DNA from: Bacteroidota bacterium
GTDB lineage: Bacteria > Bacteroidota > Bacteroidia > AKYH767-A > OLB10
Direction of reading: 5' to 3'
Assembly: GCA_016722525.1 (NCBI GenBank)
Contig: JADKJB010000018.1
Location: forward strand, 11,448 to 75,447
DNA: 64,000 nt
The translations under genes and the position numbers were made by a program. Position 1 is the stretch's first letter. The number at the start of each line of letters is the position of its first letter. The notes beneath the pieces are model-generated. The model made no database searches. It was not told the DNA's origin and saw only the letters and a program-made list of their open reading frames with translations. Below, one piece after another: positions 1-11,200 of the stretch.

Positions 1-1
1 T

Positions 2-1050
2 TACGAAGCACAAAAACTACAATTCAAAACAGGCAACAACCCATCCAACCCGTTTGTAGAATACGATTTTCTGGTAGGCAGTCGGGCCCATGCAGGTAAC
101 CAACAGGAGTTCGGCATAACGCAGCAATTTGATTTTCCCTCTGCGTACAGAAAAAAATCGCAACTTGCCAAAACTCAAGCTTCACAGACAGAATTTCAAA
201 TTGCTGCAACACGGCAGAATATTTTATTGGAAGCAAAAAAATACTGTATTCAATTGGTGTATCATAACAAGTTGCAATTGCAATTTATAACTCAAAAACT
301 CAACACCGAAAAACTCTGTTCCGATTATCAAACCAAGATGTTTAAAGGAGATGGAAATATTTTGGATTTAAACAAAGCCCAACTCCAGCTTATCGCTATT
401 AAAAAGCAGTTTCAAGAAAACGTTTCTGCCATCAATCAACTAAATCAGAAACTAACCGAATTAAATGGGGGAGCTGAAATTTCACTTCCCGACACCAACT
501 TTCCTGTTCCACCTTATATCCCCGAATTTGCACAATTAGAAACCGATTATGAAAGTGTCGACCCGTTGCTTAAAATTTTGCAGCAGCAAAAAATCATTAC
601 CCAAAAACAATTGGAGTTAAGTAAATCATTGTGGCTGCCAAAAATGGAAATTGGTTATCACTATCAAGGCTTCCTGGGACAGAACTATCAAGGCATTCAC
701 ACCGGAATTTCCATTCCTCTTGGGAAAATAAAAATACCATAAAACAAAAACAAGCTCAACTTCTTTTCAGCGATTTAGAACTTAAGGCACATACCAACGA
801 ACACTACTACCACATCAAGCACATGTATGAGAAGGACACCTACCTCAAGATCATTTTGCAGGAATATGAAACTGTTTTCGCCACACTCAACAATACTGTA
901 CTTTTAGATAAAGCACTCGAACTTGGTGAAATAAACACCATTCAATACTTCATGGAAATAAATTACTACAGCGAAGTGCTCAATAACTTTATACAAACTG
1001 AAAATGAATATCACCAAACAATTGCCGAGTTGTTTAAATATCAGCTATAA
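2..1050 (+). CDS. TolC-family outer membrane efflux protein, 5'-truncated and frameshifted
   Basis: This is the C-terminal part of a TolC-like outer membrane efflux channel of the kind paired with RND or metal-efflux pumps. The frame is open from base 2, so the true start lies outside the window. Family features visible are an amphipathic helical stretch, the FGITQQFDFP-type strand near residue 50, repeated Gln/Lys-rich helices, and a second strand ending GISIPL. The first frame stops at 742. The following 300 bases continue the same protein in another frame (ENKNTIKQKQAQ onward to AELFKYQL). Adding one base near 720 (CTTGGG) would join them. The substrate cannot be read from this fragment. 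The family call is solid; gene decay versus sequencing error is undecided, and error is favoured because both halves are otherwise intact. Confidence 0.75.
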
Positions 1051-2144
1051 TGATTTTGTACAGCTATTCTGTACAGAATGCAATTGTACAACACCCTGTT
1101 AAGGAGGTAGGCGATTCAATGCAAATTTATTTGTTCATGCATAAAAAGCGACTTGTGCTGAAAATATTTTGCATTAAAACCTATAAACGAAGCACTATGA
1201 AACTATAAAAATCGTTCAAAAAGCAAACAAGTAGTTTATACGAAGTTGAACTTTGTGTAAATATATCGTTCAGAAAGAAACGCATTGTCAATCAGCAAGG
1301 AGTTGATTATGTTGAATATCAGCTTATTATGTATCAAAACAGACGCATAAATTTAATGGTCCTTAAAAATTGTAAATATTTTTAAGTTCAATTGCAAGAA
1401 CTATAGTACTAGTGTAAATCCATTGCAGAAGGAAAAGTAAACAGTATACTGCAGACAGAACTAGTACTCGGCAATTGTAACCCTTTTTTATGAATAGTCA
1501 ATAGTATTTTAATTCAATACTTGCAGGAATATACCAGGTATTTTTCGGAAACGCTAGCTTCATTCAGCTATATTCTGTTACCATTATAGTATTAAAATTC
1601 TAGATATAAAGATCTGCAATTTCTGCTAGATGTGAATTGGAAATCAACGATGTTTTGTGTACAACATTGTTGCTTGTAATTCCGGCAAAACAACGCAATC
1701 GTAAGCATGTGAATTTTTTAAATTTCAACCGAAACATGGAACATTATAATACAATTTTAAAAGAATGTTAAACAAGCATTGAATTTTTTAAACAGTATTT
1801 TCAGGCAGTGTTGTTGTGAATGAAGTTTAAATTATCGATTCTCTGTAACAGGTCTTGAAGCGTGAGTTGGAGTTCTGACCCTTTGGAAGCTGAAGGCGAC
1901 ATAGAACTTTTTACTGCTTTACTGGAAAAATAGGGAGTACGTCGACAATCTGCCGAAGCAAATAGGTCAAACCCACCGTTTTACGCAATATTCTTCCGGT
2001 TAAAATTGTAGTTCTCCTCAATTGTTTCTGAAAATGTATATATTTGAAGGCTGAAGATGTTTTTAAATACCCTGGCATAATAGGAACCTGCATTTGAAAC
2101 AAGCTTATTCAATTTATTCTTTCAACAGTGCAAACATATTAAAA
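1051..2144. other. Intergenic region without a recognisable gene
   Basis: About 1.1 kb between the TolC-like gene and the next secreted protein. No open frame here resembles a protein I recognise. A start-less frame of about 58 codons around 1208-1384 has no familiar motif. The only structured part is a cluster of TGTACA palindromes just after the TolC stop. The rest is AT-rich non-coding or decayed DNA. Confidence 0.5.
1057..1090. repeat. Cluster of three TGTACA palindromes
   Basis: TGTACA occurs at 1057-1062, 1070-1075 and 1085-1090. The first two form a 7-bp inverted repeat (TGTACAG, 5-base loop, CTGTACA). The cluster begins 7 bases after the TolC-like stop codon. There is no T-run after the hairpin, so it is not a convincing intrinsic terminator. 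Its role is unknown. Confidence 0.4.
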
Positions 2145-2992
2145 ATGACAAACAAATTATTTTCACTATTTATTTTTGTATTTGTAGTATCAAACACATC
2201 TTACGGACAAATTTTTTTGAACGGAGATTTTGAGATTAATACTGCCGGCGTTGATAAAGTTAATATTGTGAATTCTCAATATAATAGTTTCATGTCGAAT
2301 TCGGTTGCATTTGGCAATTGGAATTCCGGTGGTCCAAATGGTGGCAACATGGATATAATTACATCAAATACCTACTGTGGTTTAGGTGCCCAACAAGGCA
2401 ATTGGTATGTATGTTTAACAGGAGGCGGAACAGATGCGATCTCTTTGCAATTATCAGTACCGCTAGTTGCCGGAAATTCTTACGAAATTTCTTTTATGAT
2501 AGATACGGCAGCCCGCCTGCATTTATTGTCCATCCCTTTTTAATAGGGTTATCACTTGTTGACACTACTTTTTGAACATTACTTTATACTTCACCTAATT
2601 CGCTCGCTTGTTCTTGGTCGTTAAGAAGTTTTTCATTTATTGCTCCTAATAACGGGCAATATATAACTGCGCAACTTGCTGCTGGTGGAGTAAGTGATAC
2701 CTGGTGTCATCTTGATAATTTTACCATTCAGGAAACTACATCCTTACAAACAATTCAACAAAATGCTTATTTCCAAATCTCTCCAAACCCGGCAACTACC
2801 GAAATTAATATCAGACAATTGCAAAGTGTTAATCAGAAAGAATCTGTAAGTATTCTGAATCATCTCGGTCAAAAACTTTTCACTTCAAGTTATTCGGAAA
2901 AAATAGATGTTTCTAATTTGGCCAGTGGACTGTATTACCTGGAAATACGAACTGATAATGAAATATATTTCACTAAATTTTTAAAACAATAA
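2145..2992 (+). pseudogene. Small T9SS-secreted protein, frameshifted
   Basis: A secreted protein starting at ATG 2145 with a clear signal peptide (MTNKLFSLFIFVFVVSNTSYGQ) rather than at a start further upstream. The first frame reads a carbohydrate-binding-like beta domain (NGDFEI, GNWNSGG, ISLQLSVPLVAGNSYEISF) and stops at about 2543. The protein continues in another frame (LYTSPNS, WSLRSFSF, WCHLDNFTI) after an in-frame TGA at 2573-2575. It ends with a standard T9SS type A tail (ISPNPATTEINI ... LASGLYYLEI ... FTKFLKQ) at 2992. At least one indel near 2500-2520 and a point change or second indel near 2573 are needed to restore it. It could be a real pseudogene or reflect sequence errors. 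The ligand is unknown. Confidence 0.6.
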
Positions 2993-3203
2993 CCTCCTGT
3001 TTACTGGATTTAATTGTTGGAAATGGAATCCAGTTAATAGCAATGAAAAATTACAGATGCAATTCATGAAAAAAAATTGAACTATCAGATATTTGGAAGT
3101 GAAATTTAGTATCCTTGGTCCTTTAGAAAAATGTTGTTATAACATAGCTATTCCAATTCCTGCAGTTCATTAAACCACTTTTCTCGGTAGTCAATACAAT
3201 AAA

Positions 3204-3238
3204 AAAAGCCTCTCCATTTATTTGGAGAGGCTTTTCTT
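3204..3238 (-). terminator. Bidirectional intrinsic terminator after the fasciclin gene
   Basis: A perfect hairpin, AAAAGCCTCTCCA paired with TGGAGAGGCTTTT around a short loop, is flanked by an A-run on one side and a T-run on the other. It lies 15 bases past the stop of the minus-strand fasciclin gene. It could also stop plus-strand transcripts from the preceding region. Confidence 0.85.
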
Positions 3239-3252
3239 TTGTATTTAGGAAA

Positions 3253-3759
3253 TTATTTCGGAAGAACTACACCGTCAATGACGTGTACCACTCCATTGCT
3301 TCCTTTTAAATCAGCAACAATAACATAAGCGGAATTACCTGATTCATCAGTTAACTTTACTTTGTCTTTATCAAGAGATGCTGTTAATGTTCCACCACTC
3401 ACTGTTTTTACAACCGCTTTGCCTTTTCCAGCCTTGATAGCTGACATAACTGCCGCTGCATCCATGTTTCCACTCACAACATGGTATGTTAATATTTTAG
3501 CTAGCTGAGCTTTGTTTTCGGGCTTCAGCAAACTAGCTACTGTTCCGGCAGGCAGCTTGTCAAACGCAGCATTTGTTGGTGCAAATACGGTAAAAGGACC
3601 TTTGCCTTTTAACGTAGCAACTAAATCAGCCGCTTTAACTGCCGCCACTAATGTGGTGTGGTCAGCGGATCCAATTGCGATATCCACAACGTCTTTTGTT
3701 TGGGCAATTGAAGATGTGGTAATGGTGAATGCAAATACTGCTAAAATTAATGTTTTCAT
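3253..3759 (-). CDS. Secreted fasciclin (FAS1) domain protein
   Basis: A single FAS1 domain protein of about 168 residues, an extracellular adhesion-type fold. The start at 3759 is chosen because it opens directly into a signal peptide (MKTLILAVFAFTITTSSIAQ); the longer frame adds an unconvincing 12-residue leader. Family motifs are visible: the first box FTVFAPTNAAFDKLP, the central LLKPENKAQLAKILTYHVV, and the terminal box GVVHVIDGVVLPK. The length fits a one-domain bacterial FAS1 protein such as those related to MPB70. It stands alone, with a strong terminator after it and no operon partner. The binding partner is unknown; the family call is certain from sequence. Confidence 0.93.
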   Translation of the reverse strand: MKTLILAVFAFTITTSSIAQTKDVVDIAIGSADHTTLVAAVKAADLVATLKGKGPFTVFAPTNAAFDKLPAGTVASLLKPENKAQLAKILTYHVVSGNMDAAAVMSAIKAGKGKAVVKTVSGGTLTASLDKDKVKLTDESGNSAYVIVADLKGSNGVVHVIDGVVLPK

Positions 3760-4353
3760 AAAGTTTATAATTTTTTGGGTTTGAACTAAGAACATTTTCC
3801 AGCTCGTTTTGTTTTAAAAAAGTTTATTTATTTTTATGAAGATTTAGATTTTCGTTGGATAGTTTTTGGGAGATATACTAAATTATTCGATAAGTCCAAA
3901 ATTGAAAAGTTGGTTTGAAGAGTGTGGAGCACATGATTTAGTCACTCCGAATGCTTAATGTCTCGGAGGTTTCATTTTTATTTATTAATGTATTAAACAA
4001 TTGGAGCTGCAAAATGGTTCTTTATGGATACCGAATTTTTACGCCAACTGTTTTCATAATTCTATTGATATTATTGTTTTGGTAGATGTTCGCCTTTTTA
4101 AAAAGGGAAATCATTTTATTTTTTGCGAAAAAACTAAAAAACATTTACTTTTATTTTTTTCTTATTATTCTATTTCAGAGCTAATTTGACCAAAAAACAT
4201 AATTGAATCTTAGCGTCTAAGCTTAAATCTGCTTATTCCTATTATGTAAAAAACACTATATATATTCAAGTTCCGTATCACCAGCAATGATTTGCATGGT
4301 AGGCTAAAAAAGTTTAACACTGGTATATTTATACTTGAAAAGCGGAACTCTCA
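3760..4353. other. Intergenic region, nothing recognised
   Basis: About 590 AT-rich bases upstream of the fasciclin gene and downstream of the CotH-type gene. A 62-codon frame at 4001-4189 has no signal peptide, motif or relatives that I recognise and looks like chance. No convincing terminator or promoter element was found. Confidence 0.5.
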
Positions 4354-6425
4354 TTACAACTTAACGATTTTTCGGTTAGAAGAGGGCTGGTCGTTTACTT
4401 TGATAAAATAAACTCCCTGACTCAAATCACTCACATCAAATTTCCAATTCCATGTACCCGTTTCCATTTTGCCTTTGAAAAAAGATTTCACTTTTGACCC
4501 ATAAATTGTATAGAGGCCAATGGTTATATCTTGACTGAATGGGTTATTAATTTGTAAATTTAACTCTCCTTCTATAGGATTAGGATAAATGTTTATGACT
4601 ACAACTGTACCAGCTGATTCTGCAAGTGAGGTTCCGGAGCAAATCCCCGGTATATTAGCATCTAACCATACTAAACGTTGCGTCAACCAGTTTTTCATAG
4701 CACTTATTTCACCGGCATAGTCGGAAGCTACAGGTTGTGGGTTAGCCCATAATACGGTTCCCAGAACCGGCCATTTAGTGAAATGTCTATCCTTGGCTTC
4801 ATCCAGATACAAAGCCATTGTATCTATAACATTCATCAGCGTGTCTGTGTTTAAAACGGAAAGTCGAAGCTGATCCCATCGGCACCTTAGCAAAGAGGTG
4901 AAGGCTGGATCCTGAAGCAACTTAGCCCACCAAAAAGGGACATTGTTATCGCCGGCAGTACCACAGATGTTGTTAAATTGATATTGCCAACCGGTTGTTA
5001 AAAATCCGGCACAATAATCGGCATTCCAAAAACCAACATTGTAATCCCATGCTGGTCCTACAAATAGTTTTCCGCCTTTGGTGATTTTTTTCTTATAAAG
5101 AAAAGTACTGTTGCGGTAAGCATCTACATTTTTACTGGTTTCGTTTAGGATGAAATAATCGACAAAAGATGGTACATCGATAAATTTTTGTAACCGCTGT
5201 CAGGATTTGCAAACCATGTTGCATTCAATGCTTTTTCGAATGAATCGACATAGGCTCTGATGTACGTTTTTTGTTGAGGTACTAAATCGACAGCGGACGG
5301 ATAATCGTATTGGAAATGAATTTTTGTTCCGGGTATGCCATCATAAATCGAATTCCATCCCGGACTGGAGCCTCCTATAGGTTTATCAATCTTTATAATA
5401 TAACCTCCGGTTAGGTCATTTCCGGTAGTATCGACTGGTTCTAATTTTGAAATATCAACTCTATTAGAATCACGCTTCACTTTTTCTTCCATCACATAAA
5501 TTCCTTTGTACTCATTATTGATAACCAGTTCACAAAAACGGGTGCGTGATGCATAATGTCCGGTTTTATTTGCAATATCATAGGCGAGCACATTGCGCAT
5601 ACACGTTTTGTCGTTGTAAGGAGCATATAAAACCCAGTCGCTTTCAGCGGGCATTCCCAATACCATAGTATCTGTTTCAATATTTAGTGAATCGAGAGTT
5701 TCAAAACCATATTGTTTTTGAGGAAATGTTTGTGACCAGCTTCCGCGAATTTCAATAGCTATATTTCCGTCGTAATCATTGAAAGGATCTGTCATATAAT
5801 TCCGAACTCCCGGTCCATTGTCAATAATACCCATGTGAGATATAATTTTAGGATCGTCAACTATGGCTTGTCCATTTGTATTTAATACAACTATTGGCAA
5901 ATTGGAAGAGGAAAAAATAAATGGGACGGCTGGGGTATTGCTAAAAGAAATACTCCACGATGTTAATGAACCGGTAGAACTCCAGTTATGATCCTGTACT
6001 TTCAATTTCCAAATTCCATTTCCGTTTTGTCCGTTATTTACATTTCCCAGAAACCCTTGTGCCTTGTAATTTCCTGTAAAAGGAGCGCTGCCCGAAGTAA
6101 TGCTGGTGGTAGCCGATCCCGTAAAGCAGGTATTGGTATAGTTATTACCTGACCCACCATTATACATGGATAAATCAATTGTGGTGCCATCGGGTGCTAC
6201 CAGTTGAATTGTTAATTGATAGTCGTTGTTGTGCAGAATATTCAGGCATACCGACTCCACACCATAAGAACTGTCAATAACAGTCCCCGATAGCCCACTA
6301 ACCGTTATTGGGAATAACACGGCTGCGCTATTGTCCGGAATGGTGCCACCGCCACCGGTAAAAGTTTGAGCATTGGAAACTAAAATAGTTGATAGTAAAA
6401 AGCAAAAAAGTACAATTATCTTCAT
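4354..6425 (-). CDS. CotH-kinase surface protein with P-domain and T9SS tail (one frameshift)
   Basis: A secreted protein of about 690 residues. The start at 6425 gives the signal peptide MKIIVLFCFLLSTILVSNAQ; the longer frame begins at a TTG belonging to the promoter. Order of parts: signal peptide; proprotein-convertase P-like beta domain (IPDNSAAVLFPITVSG ... VQDHNWSSTGSLTSWSISF); a CotH-kinase domain (AIEIRGSWSQTFPQKQYGFE, YAPYNDKTCMRNVLAYDIA, ELVINNEYKGIYVMEEKVKRD, GGYIIKIDK); a helical region; and a T9SS type A tail (IYPNPIEGELNLQ to SNRKIVKL). The frame breaks near 5175, where an A-run reads one base short (GYKN instead of GYKKFIDVPSFVDYF). CotH proteins are atypical kinases in spore-coat systems; the bacterial surface versions have no agreed substrate. 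Confidence 0.85.
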
Positions 6426-6466
6426 TTTAACAGGTGTTATTACGGTTTCAACCTTGGTATTAGAGG

Positions 6467-6497
6467 TAAAAGTACTTAAAAATTGTATCGAACCCAA
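6467..6497 (-). promoter_or_regulatory. Bacteroidota-type promoter for the CotH gene
   Basis: On the minus strand, TTG (6497-6495) is followed by exactly 20 bases and then TACTTTTA (6474-6467), a one-mismatch version of the TAnnTTTG -7 element. It ends 41 bases before the chosen ATG at 6425. This supports the shorter start, because the longer reading frame would begin inside the -33 element. Confidence 0.6.
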
Positions 6498-6888
6498 TAG
6501 GAAGAATCGCTTTTTTGTTCTCCCTTTTTGAACAACCGGTTGACTATTTTTTATTGCTTCTTAAACAAGGAATTTGGCCAATCAGTTCACAATTGTAAAG
6601 ATAAAATTAATGACATAAATATTATTAGTGAGGAAGCGTTTGATAATTTTTAATAGGTATTAGATTTTTTATTGATCTATTTGAAGCACAAGTATTGGTA
6701 TTTTTTGGAATTTTAATCAATCCATGTTGGAAACTGAATATATGTTTAATCGGGATTTATGCTAATTGTCAAAATAGTTTAATTTATTTCATTAAATAAC
6801 TGGAGAATAAAAAACAGTACTTTTGCTTTTTACTGTACACTTGAAAAGCACTAAAATTAATTACTAATTAATTAAAAATCAAATAAAT
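6498..6888. other. Divergent intergenic region
   Basis: About 390 bases between the divergent CotH and DUF4136 genes, AT-rich, with no open frame of note. The right-hand end carries a TAnnTTTG element (TACTTTTG, 6818-6825) inside an inverted repeat, listed separately. The rest shows nothing I can assign. Confidence 0.5.
6814..6836 (+). promoter_or_regulatory. Candidate -7 element inside an inverted repeat, upstream of the DUF4136 lipoprotein
   Basis: ACAGTA (6814-6819) and TACTGT (6831-6836) form an inverted repeat around TACTTTTG (6818-6825), a match to the Bacteroidota -7 consensus. It lies 52 bases before the ATG at 6889. No clear TTG sits at the expected -33 distance. The repeat could be an operator over the promoter, but this is inference from position alone. 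Confidence 0.45.
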
Positions 6889-7517
6889 ATGAAAATGAAA
6901 ATTTTAGGCAGTATGTTTATACTGTTAGTTGTTTCGGTCTTATCAGGATGCTATCCGGATGGGCCTGGTTATGTGGAGGAATATGATGTAGTATATACCA
7001 ACCATGACGAGAACTTTAATTTTAGTGGTAAGCGATTTTATGCTATCCCTGATTCTGTAGTAAGAGTCAACGGAGCTGTTTTGCAAGGCGATCCATTGGA
7101 ATTCGTGCGTCCACAATATGGCAATGCTATTATTGAACGTTTAAAAACAAATATGCTAGCTCAGGGATATACGCTCACTGCCGATACTTCGATCGCTGAT
7201 TTGATTCTTTTCCTAGTGTGCTTGAAGTAACTAGTACTACTTATTATTATGATTATTGGGATTATTATTATGGCTGGTATTATGGTCCCGGTTACGGTGG
7301 TTGGTATTATCCTTATCCTGTTACATCCAGTTACACTACCGGTACATTAATTTTGAATATGGTCGACAATAAAAACCCGAATCCAAGTAATAAAGGTAAA
7401 ATTGTTTGGGTAGGTTTGGTTAATGGATTGCTGGAAGGCTCTTCTGCTGATTATATTAATAGGATCAATAAAACTATTGATCAGTCTTTTGCTCAGTCAA
7501 CCTATTTACGTCCTTAA
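6889..7517 (+). CDS. DUF4136-type lipoprotein (one frameshift)
   Basis: A lipoprotein of about 209 residues. The signal peptide ends in a lipobox, LSG followed by Cys near residue 21. The mature part follows the DUF4136 pattern: YDVVYTNHDENFNF, the FYAIPDS strand, an NAIIERLKTNMLAQGYT helix, then a very aromatic Tyr/Trp/Gly/Pro stretch, GTLILNMVDNK, and a final IDQSFAQ helix. The frame breaks near 7210 (TTTTCC); one added base would join DLILF to PSVLEVTS. It is followed after 20 bases by a beta-barrel protein on the same strand, so the two are probably co-transcribed. Function is unknown in the family. Confidence 0.8.
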
Positions 7518-7537
7518 TAGTTTAAAATTTAAATCAA

Positions 7538-8131
7538 ATGAAAAAAATATATATAATACTAGCATTTCTTTTTTGTTCCTATTTCGTTTCAAATGGCCAA
7601 GGTAGCATAGCTGCAATGCAATACACTGTGGGAATTGGTACTGGAGATCTTAAAGACTTTATCAGCAAAGCAAGTTTTAGAGGTGCTACATTTGATTACC
7701 GCAAAATGTACATGGACAAACATGTTGGAATTGGCTTTGAACTTGGCTGGAGTGCCTATTATGAAGAAAATAATTATGCTACCTATACTAATGGTACTGA
7801 ATCAATCAGCGGAAAACAGTTTCGGTATTGTAGCACTGTGCCTGTTTTGATTTCAGCAAACTACTATTTAAGTCCATTAAAAAATATAAATCCATTTGCT
7901 GGAATCGGAATTGGTACTGAATTTAGTCGGTCAGATCTTGACATGGGGGTGTTTACCATTCAAACTGATACCTGGCATTTCGCTGTAAAACCTGAATTGG
8001 GTGTAATAATTAAGTACGGCCCAGGGGCTGGTGTAATTGTATCGGGGAAATATTACAATGCTTTCAAAACTTCTGAACAAGGCACACGCAGTTACATTGC
8101 TGCAAATGTCGGTCTTGTTTGGGAATATTAA
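7538..8131 (+). CDS. Outer membrane beta-barrel protein
   Basis: A complete 197-residue protein with signal peptide MKKIYIILAFLFCSYFVSNGQ. The remainder alternates hydrophobic and polar residues in strand-like runs (GVGFELGWSAYY-like segments, NPFAGIGIGTEFS, KPELGVIIKYGPGAGVIVSGKYY). It ends in an aromatic-terminated strand, YIAANVGLVWEY, typical of small 8-stranded OmpA/OmpW-like barrels. It sits 20 bases after the DUF4136 lipoprotein and is closed by a terminator. The barrel prediction is good; the substrate or role is unknown. Confidence 0.82.
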   Translation: MKKIYIILAFLFCSYFVSNGQGSIAAMQYTVGIGTGDLKDFISKASFRGATFDYRKMYMDKHVGIGFELGWSAYYEENNYATYTNGTESISGKQFRYCSTVPVLISANYYLSPLKNINPFAGIGIGTEFSRSDLDMGVFTIQTDTWHFAVKPELGVIIKYGPGAGVIVSGKYYNAFKTSEQGTRSYIAANVGLVWEY

Positions 8132-8199
8132 TATTGAGCTTGCTGAATGACCTGCTTGTCTGAAAAATGAACGCGGCCAATAGCAAAGTATAAAATTAT

Positions 8200-8250
8200 T
8201 TTCCGGATTCAATAGTTTAGAGAAAAGCTATTGAAGCCGGAATTTTTTTT
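8200..8250 (+). terminator. Intrinsic terminator after the beta-barrel gene
   Basis: Stem of TTCCGG plus CAATAG pairing with CTATTG plus CCGGAA, followed by an eight-base T-run on the plus strand. It lies 70 bases after the barrel stop codon and 40 bases before the end of the opposing sensor kinase gene. Confidence 0.8.
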
Positions 8251-8290
8251 CGGGAATTTATCCTCAATTTCGACTCGCACTGATTTTAGT

Positions 8291-11200
8291 TTAGCTAGGT
8301 ATCGGGATAGCTATTGTAACTGTAGTGCCTTTACCAGGTACGCTTTTTACATCGAGTACTCCTCCCAGCAATTGTAAAAAATCAACTATAATGTAATAGC
8401 CCAGGTTGCTACTGGTATCCGGGTTAAAATCGGTTGCTGAAAAATGTACTTTCCTGGATTTTATTTTTTCGATATTAGCCAATGTTGCAGGTGACATGCC
8501 AATTCCATTGTCGGTGATTGACATTAAATAGTTTGAATTTTGATGATTGGCAGTGAATGTTATGTTTCCTGAATTTGAATATTTGATAGCGTTAGAAAGA
8601 ATGTTTTGAAGTATTATCGTTAATATGTTTCTATCTGTTATAATGATATCTTCTTCAGGAATATTATTTTCGATTTTAAGTCCCTTGATATCCAACATGC
8701 CTATTAAAGGATCAGATACTTCGCCAACAAAATCATGTATGGCAATATAATCCAGTTTGGGAGTGATACGATTATTTTGAAACTTCATCCAGTTGAGAAT
8801 GTTGCTGGCATTGTTGTAGAGTTTATCTGAAGCAAATTCAATATCGTTCATGCTATCAATTAACTTATTCCGGTCCAGCATGTCAGGATTTTTTTTAGAA
8901 ATTCTGGATACCATAGAGATGAATTTAAGCGGAGTAATGATATCATGAGAAATCACAGAGATCAATCGATCTTTTACCAGTATAGAATCCTTTAAGAATT
9001 GTTCTTTCTGGGCGAGTTCACTGTTATTTTCTTCTAGAAGCAAGTTGGCCTTTTTAAGCTCTTTGGTTCGTTCACCAATACTCTTTTCAAGGTCAAGATT
9101 TTTTTTGATGATACGTTGGGAATTAAATTTAAGTAACAACAATATGAAGGAACTTAAACCTGCAATTATCAGCAACAGGAAAGTTCCGGATTCATAAAAT
9201 TTCTTTTCTACTGAAAAAGCAATGCTGCCTTCAATGTATGAATTAGCTGCTATCCCATTTAGTTTTCTTAATCTGAATGTGTAGTTGCCGGAAGGAAGAT
9301 TTGAAAAGGAGATAGAGGTTTCGTTCGCAGATAAAGGCATCCAGTCTTTATTGAAACCATCCATCAAATACTCCATATTCAAATTAATGGAGTTTCCCCA
9401 ATAGGGGTTGAAAAAGTGAATTTTACTGATTCGTGTTTGTTAGAAACAAACACCTTGTTAAGACTGTCTGTACTTATGCCATCAATAATCATCTCATCAA
9501 TAATGATCTTCTCATCCGGAAATTCATCCGGAATTTCTTCGGGCTTTAGCCAAACAAGTCCTTCCATAGTAGGGTAAGAAACATAACCGGTACTTAATCG
9601 CAATACAGACGGTGAGCAACCACCATTAAACTCAGAATTTAAGATCCCATCATCTTCACCATAAACCTGGTAATCAAATTTGAATGTAGAATCATTTATG
9701 TACTTGTTGATGTTTTCATATTTGGTATTTAGTAAACCTTTGTTGGTAGACATCCACAATCTGTTATTTTATCTATCAGAAAGCTATGTACATGAGATAA
9801 GTAATTGTTATGGTCGACTGGAAGAGCAACTGCTTTTCCATTTTCCCAAACATAATATCCTTGCCCATAAGTGCCAATTAATACTTTAGATCCCTGTCGG
9901 AAGAGCGTTCTTGCACAAATTCCCTTTAACTCAACAAGGGTTGCACTTCACCGGTTTTTTTTTCAATGATAGATACTCCAAGACAGGATGCCATCCATAT
10001 ATTTTCATCAGGCCCTCTGATTATGGACTCGATTTTCGAATCAGGATCTGAATTAATAATTTTAGTGTTTAATTTATACGTGTAATTGCTAATAGAGCCA
10101 ATTCCTTTGGATCCGGCAATAATCAAAGAATCACCATCTTCCACGACGCAGTAAAATTCAGAACGGTCCTTGGCACAAATAAAATTGAGTGTTTTGGTAG
10201 TACGGTTATAGTAAAATATACTATCCAGTCTGGTGGTCCAGATGATATTATTTTTATCTTTATATACTATTTTGTTGCTAATTTGACGGAAGGGAATAGA
10301 AGAAATCTTTCCTCCGTCAATGGAGAATTCCTTTTTGATATGCGTTAAAACAACACCACTTTCGGTTTCACATTGACCATAATACGAATTATTAATATCG
10401 ACAGTGGAATTAGCATAAACCAATGTCTTGAATTTATTTTTTCTGAAAACATATAACCCTTTTGTAAAAGTTCCAATAAAAATACTTTCACTTTTGGGAT
10501 CCAAAATTACCGAGGATATGATGCAATTTTCCGGAAGCTTTGTATTGAGCAATTTGATATATAGTTCACTGGCATTATCTTTTGAATATATTTGGAACAG
10601 GTTTGAATTTTCCCTAAAAAAAACACCGGGATTGGAATAACTCCAAATAGTTTTTCCTAAATATTTTAGTATATTAATTTCTTTTGATGTTGGAGAATTA
10701 ACCAACCGGGCCAATTTGATGGACTTATTGACCAAATCAAAATAATAGATTTGATTGGAGCTGTCGTAAAAATATATTATTCCTGATATCTGAAAAAAGC
10801 TGGCAGCGTTGTAATCAGAAAAAGATAGTTCGTACTCGCTTTTTTCATTGTTAAATATTCGCAAGGAATTCTTTAAAAGCACAGCAAAGCGATTGTCGGA
10901 AATCGGAAAAATTGTTAGAGGATTTCCCCTTCTTTCGGCAGCATTAAATCCCGAATAGTTTTTATCAAAACAATTGATTAAATAGCTGATGTCAGGTACA
11001 CTGCCATCAAAATTTATTTCAGGAGGTGTTTTGCGATTTCCAGGATGTACAGAAACAGGTTTGCCATTTGTAATTTTGAAAGTACTTTGTGCCTGATCAA
11101 ATGCAACAAAATCACCATTCATGGTTTTGAGTACGGAGATAAATCGATCGTTTTTAATTGCCGGAGTGTTGAGGTGATTATACACCTTAAATGCTTGTCC

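Noticed and set aside
3512..3784. Plus-strand frame opposite the fasciclin gene
   Set aside because: Shadow of the fasciclin coding sequence on the other strand.
4001..4189. 62-codon plus-strand frame
   Set aside because: No motif, no good start context, AT-rich; looks like chance.
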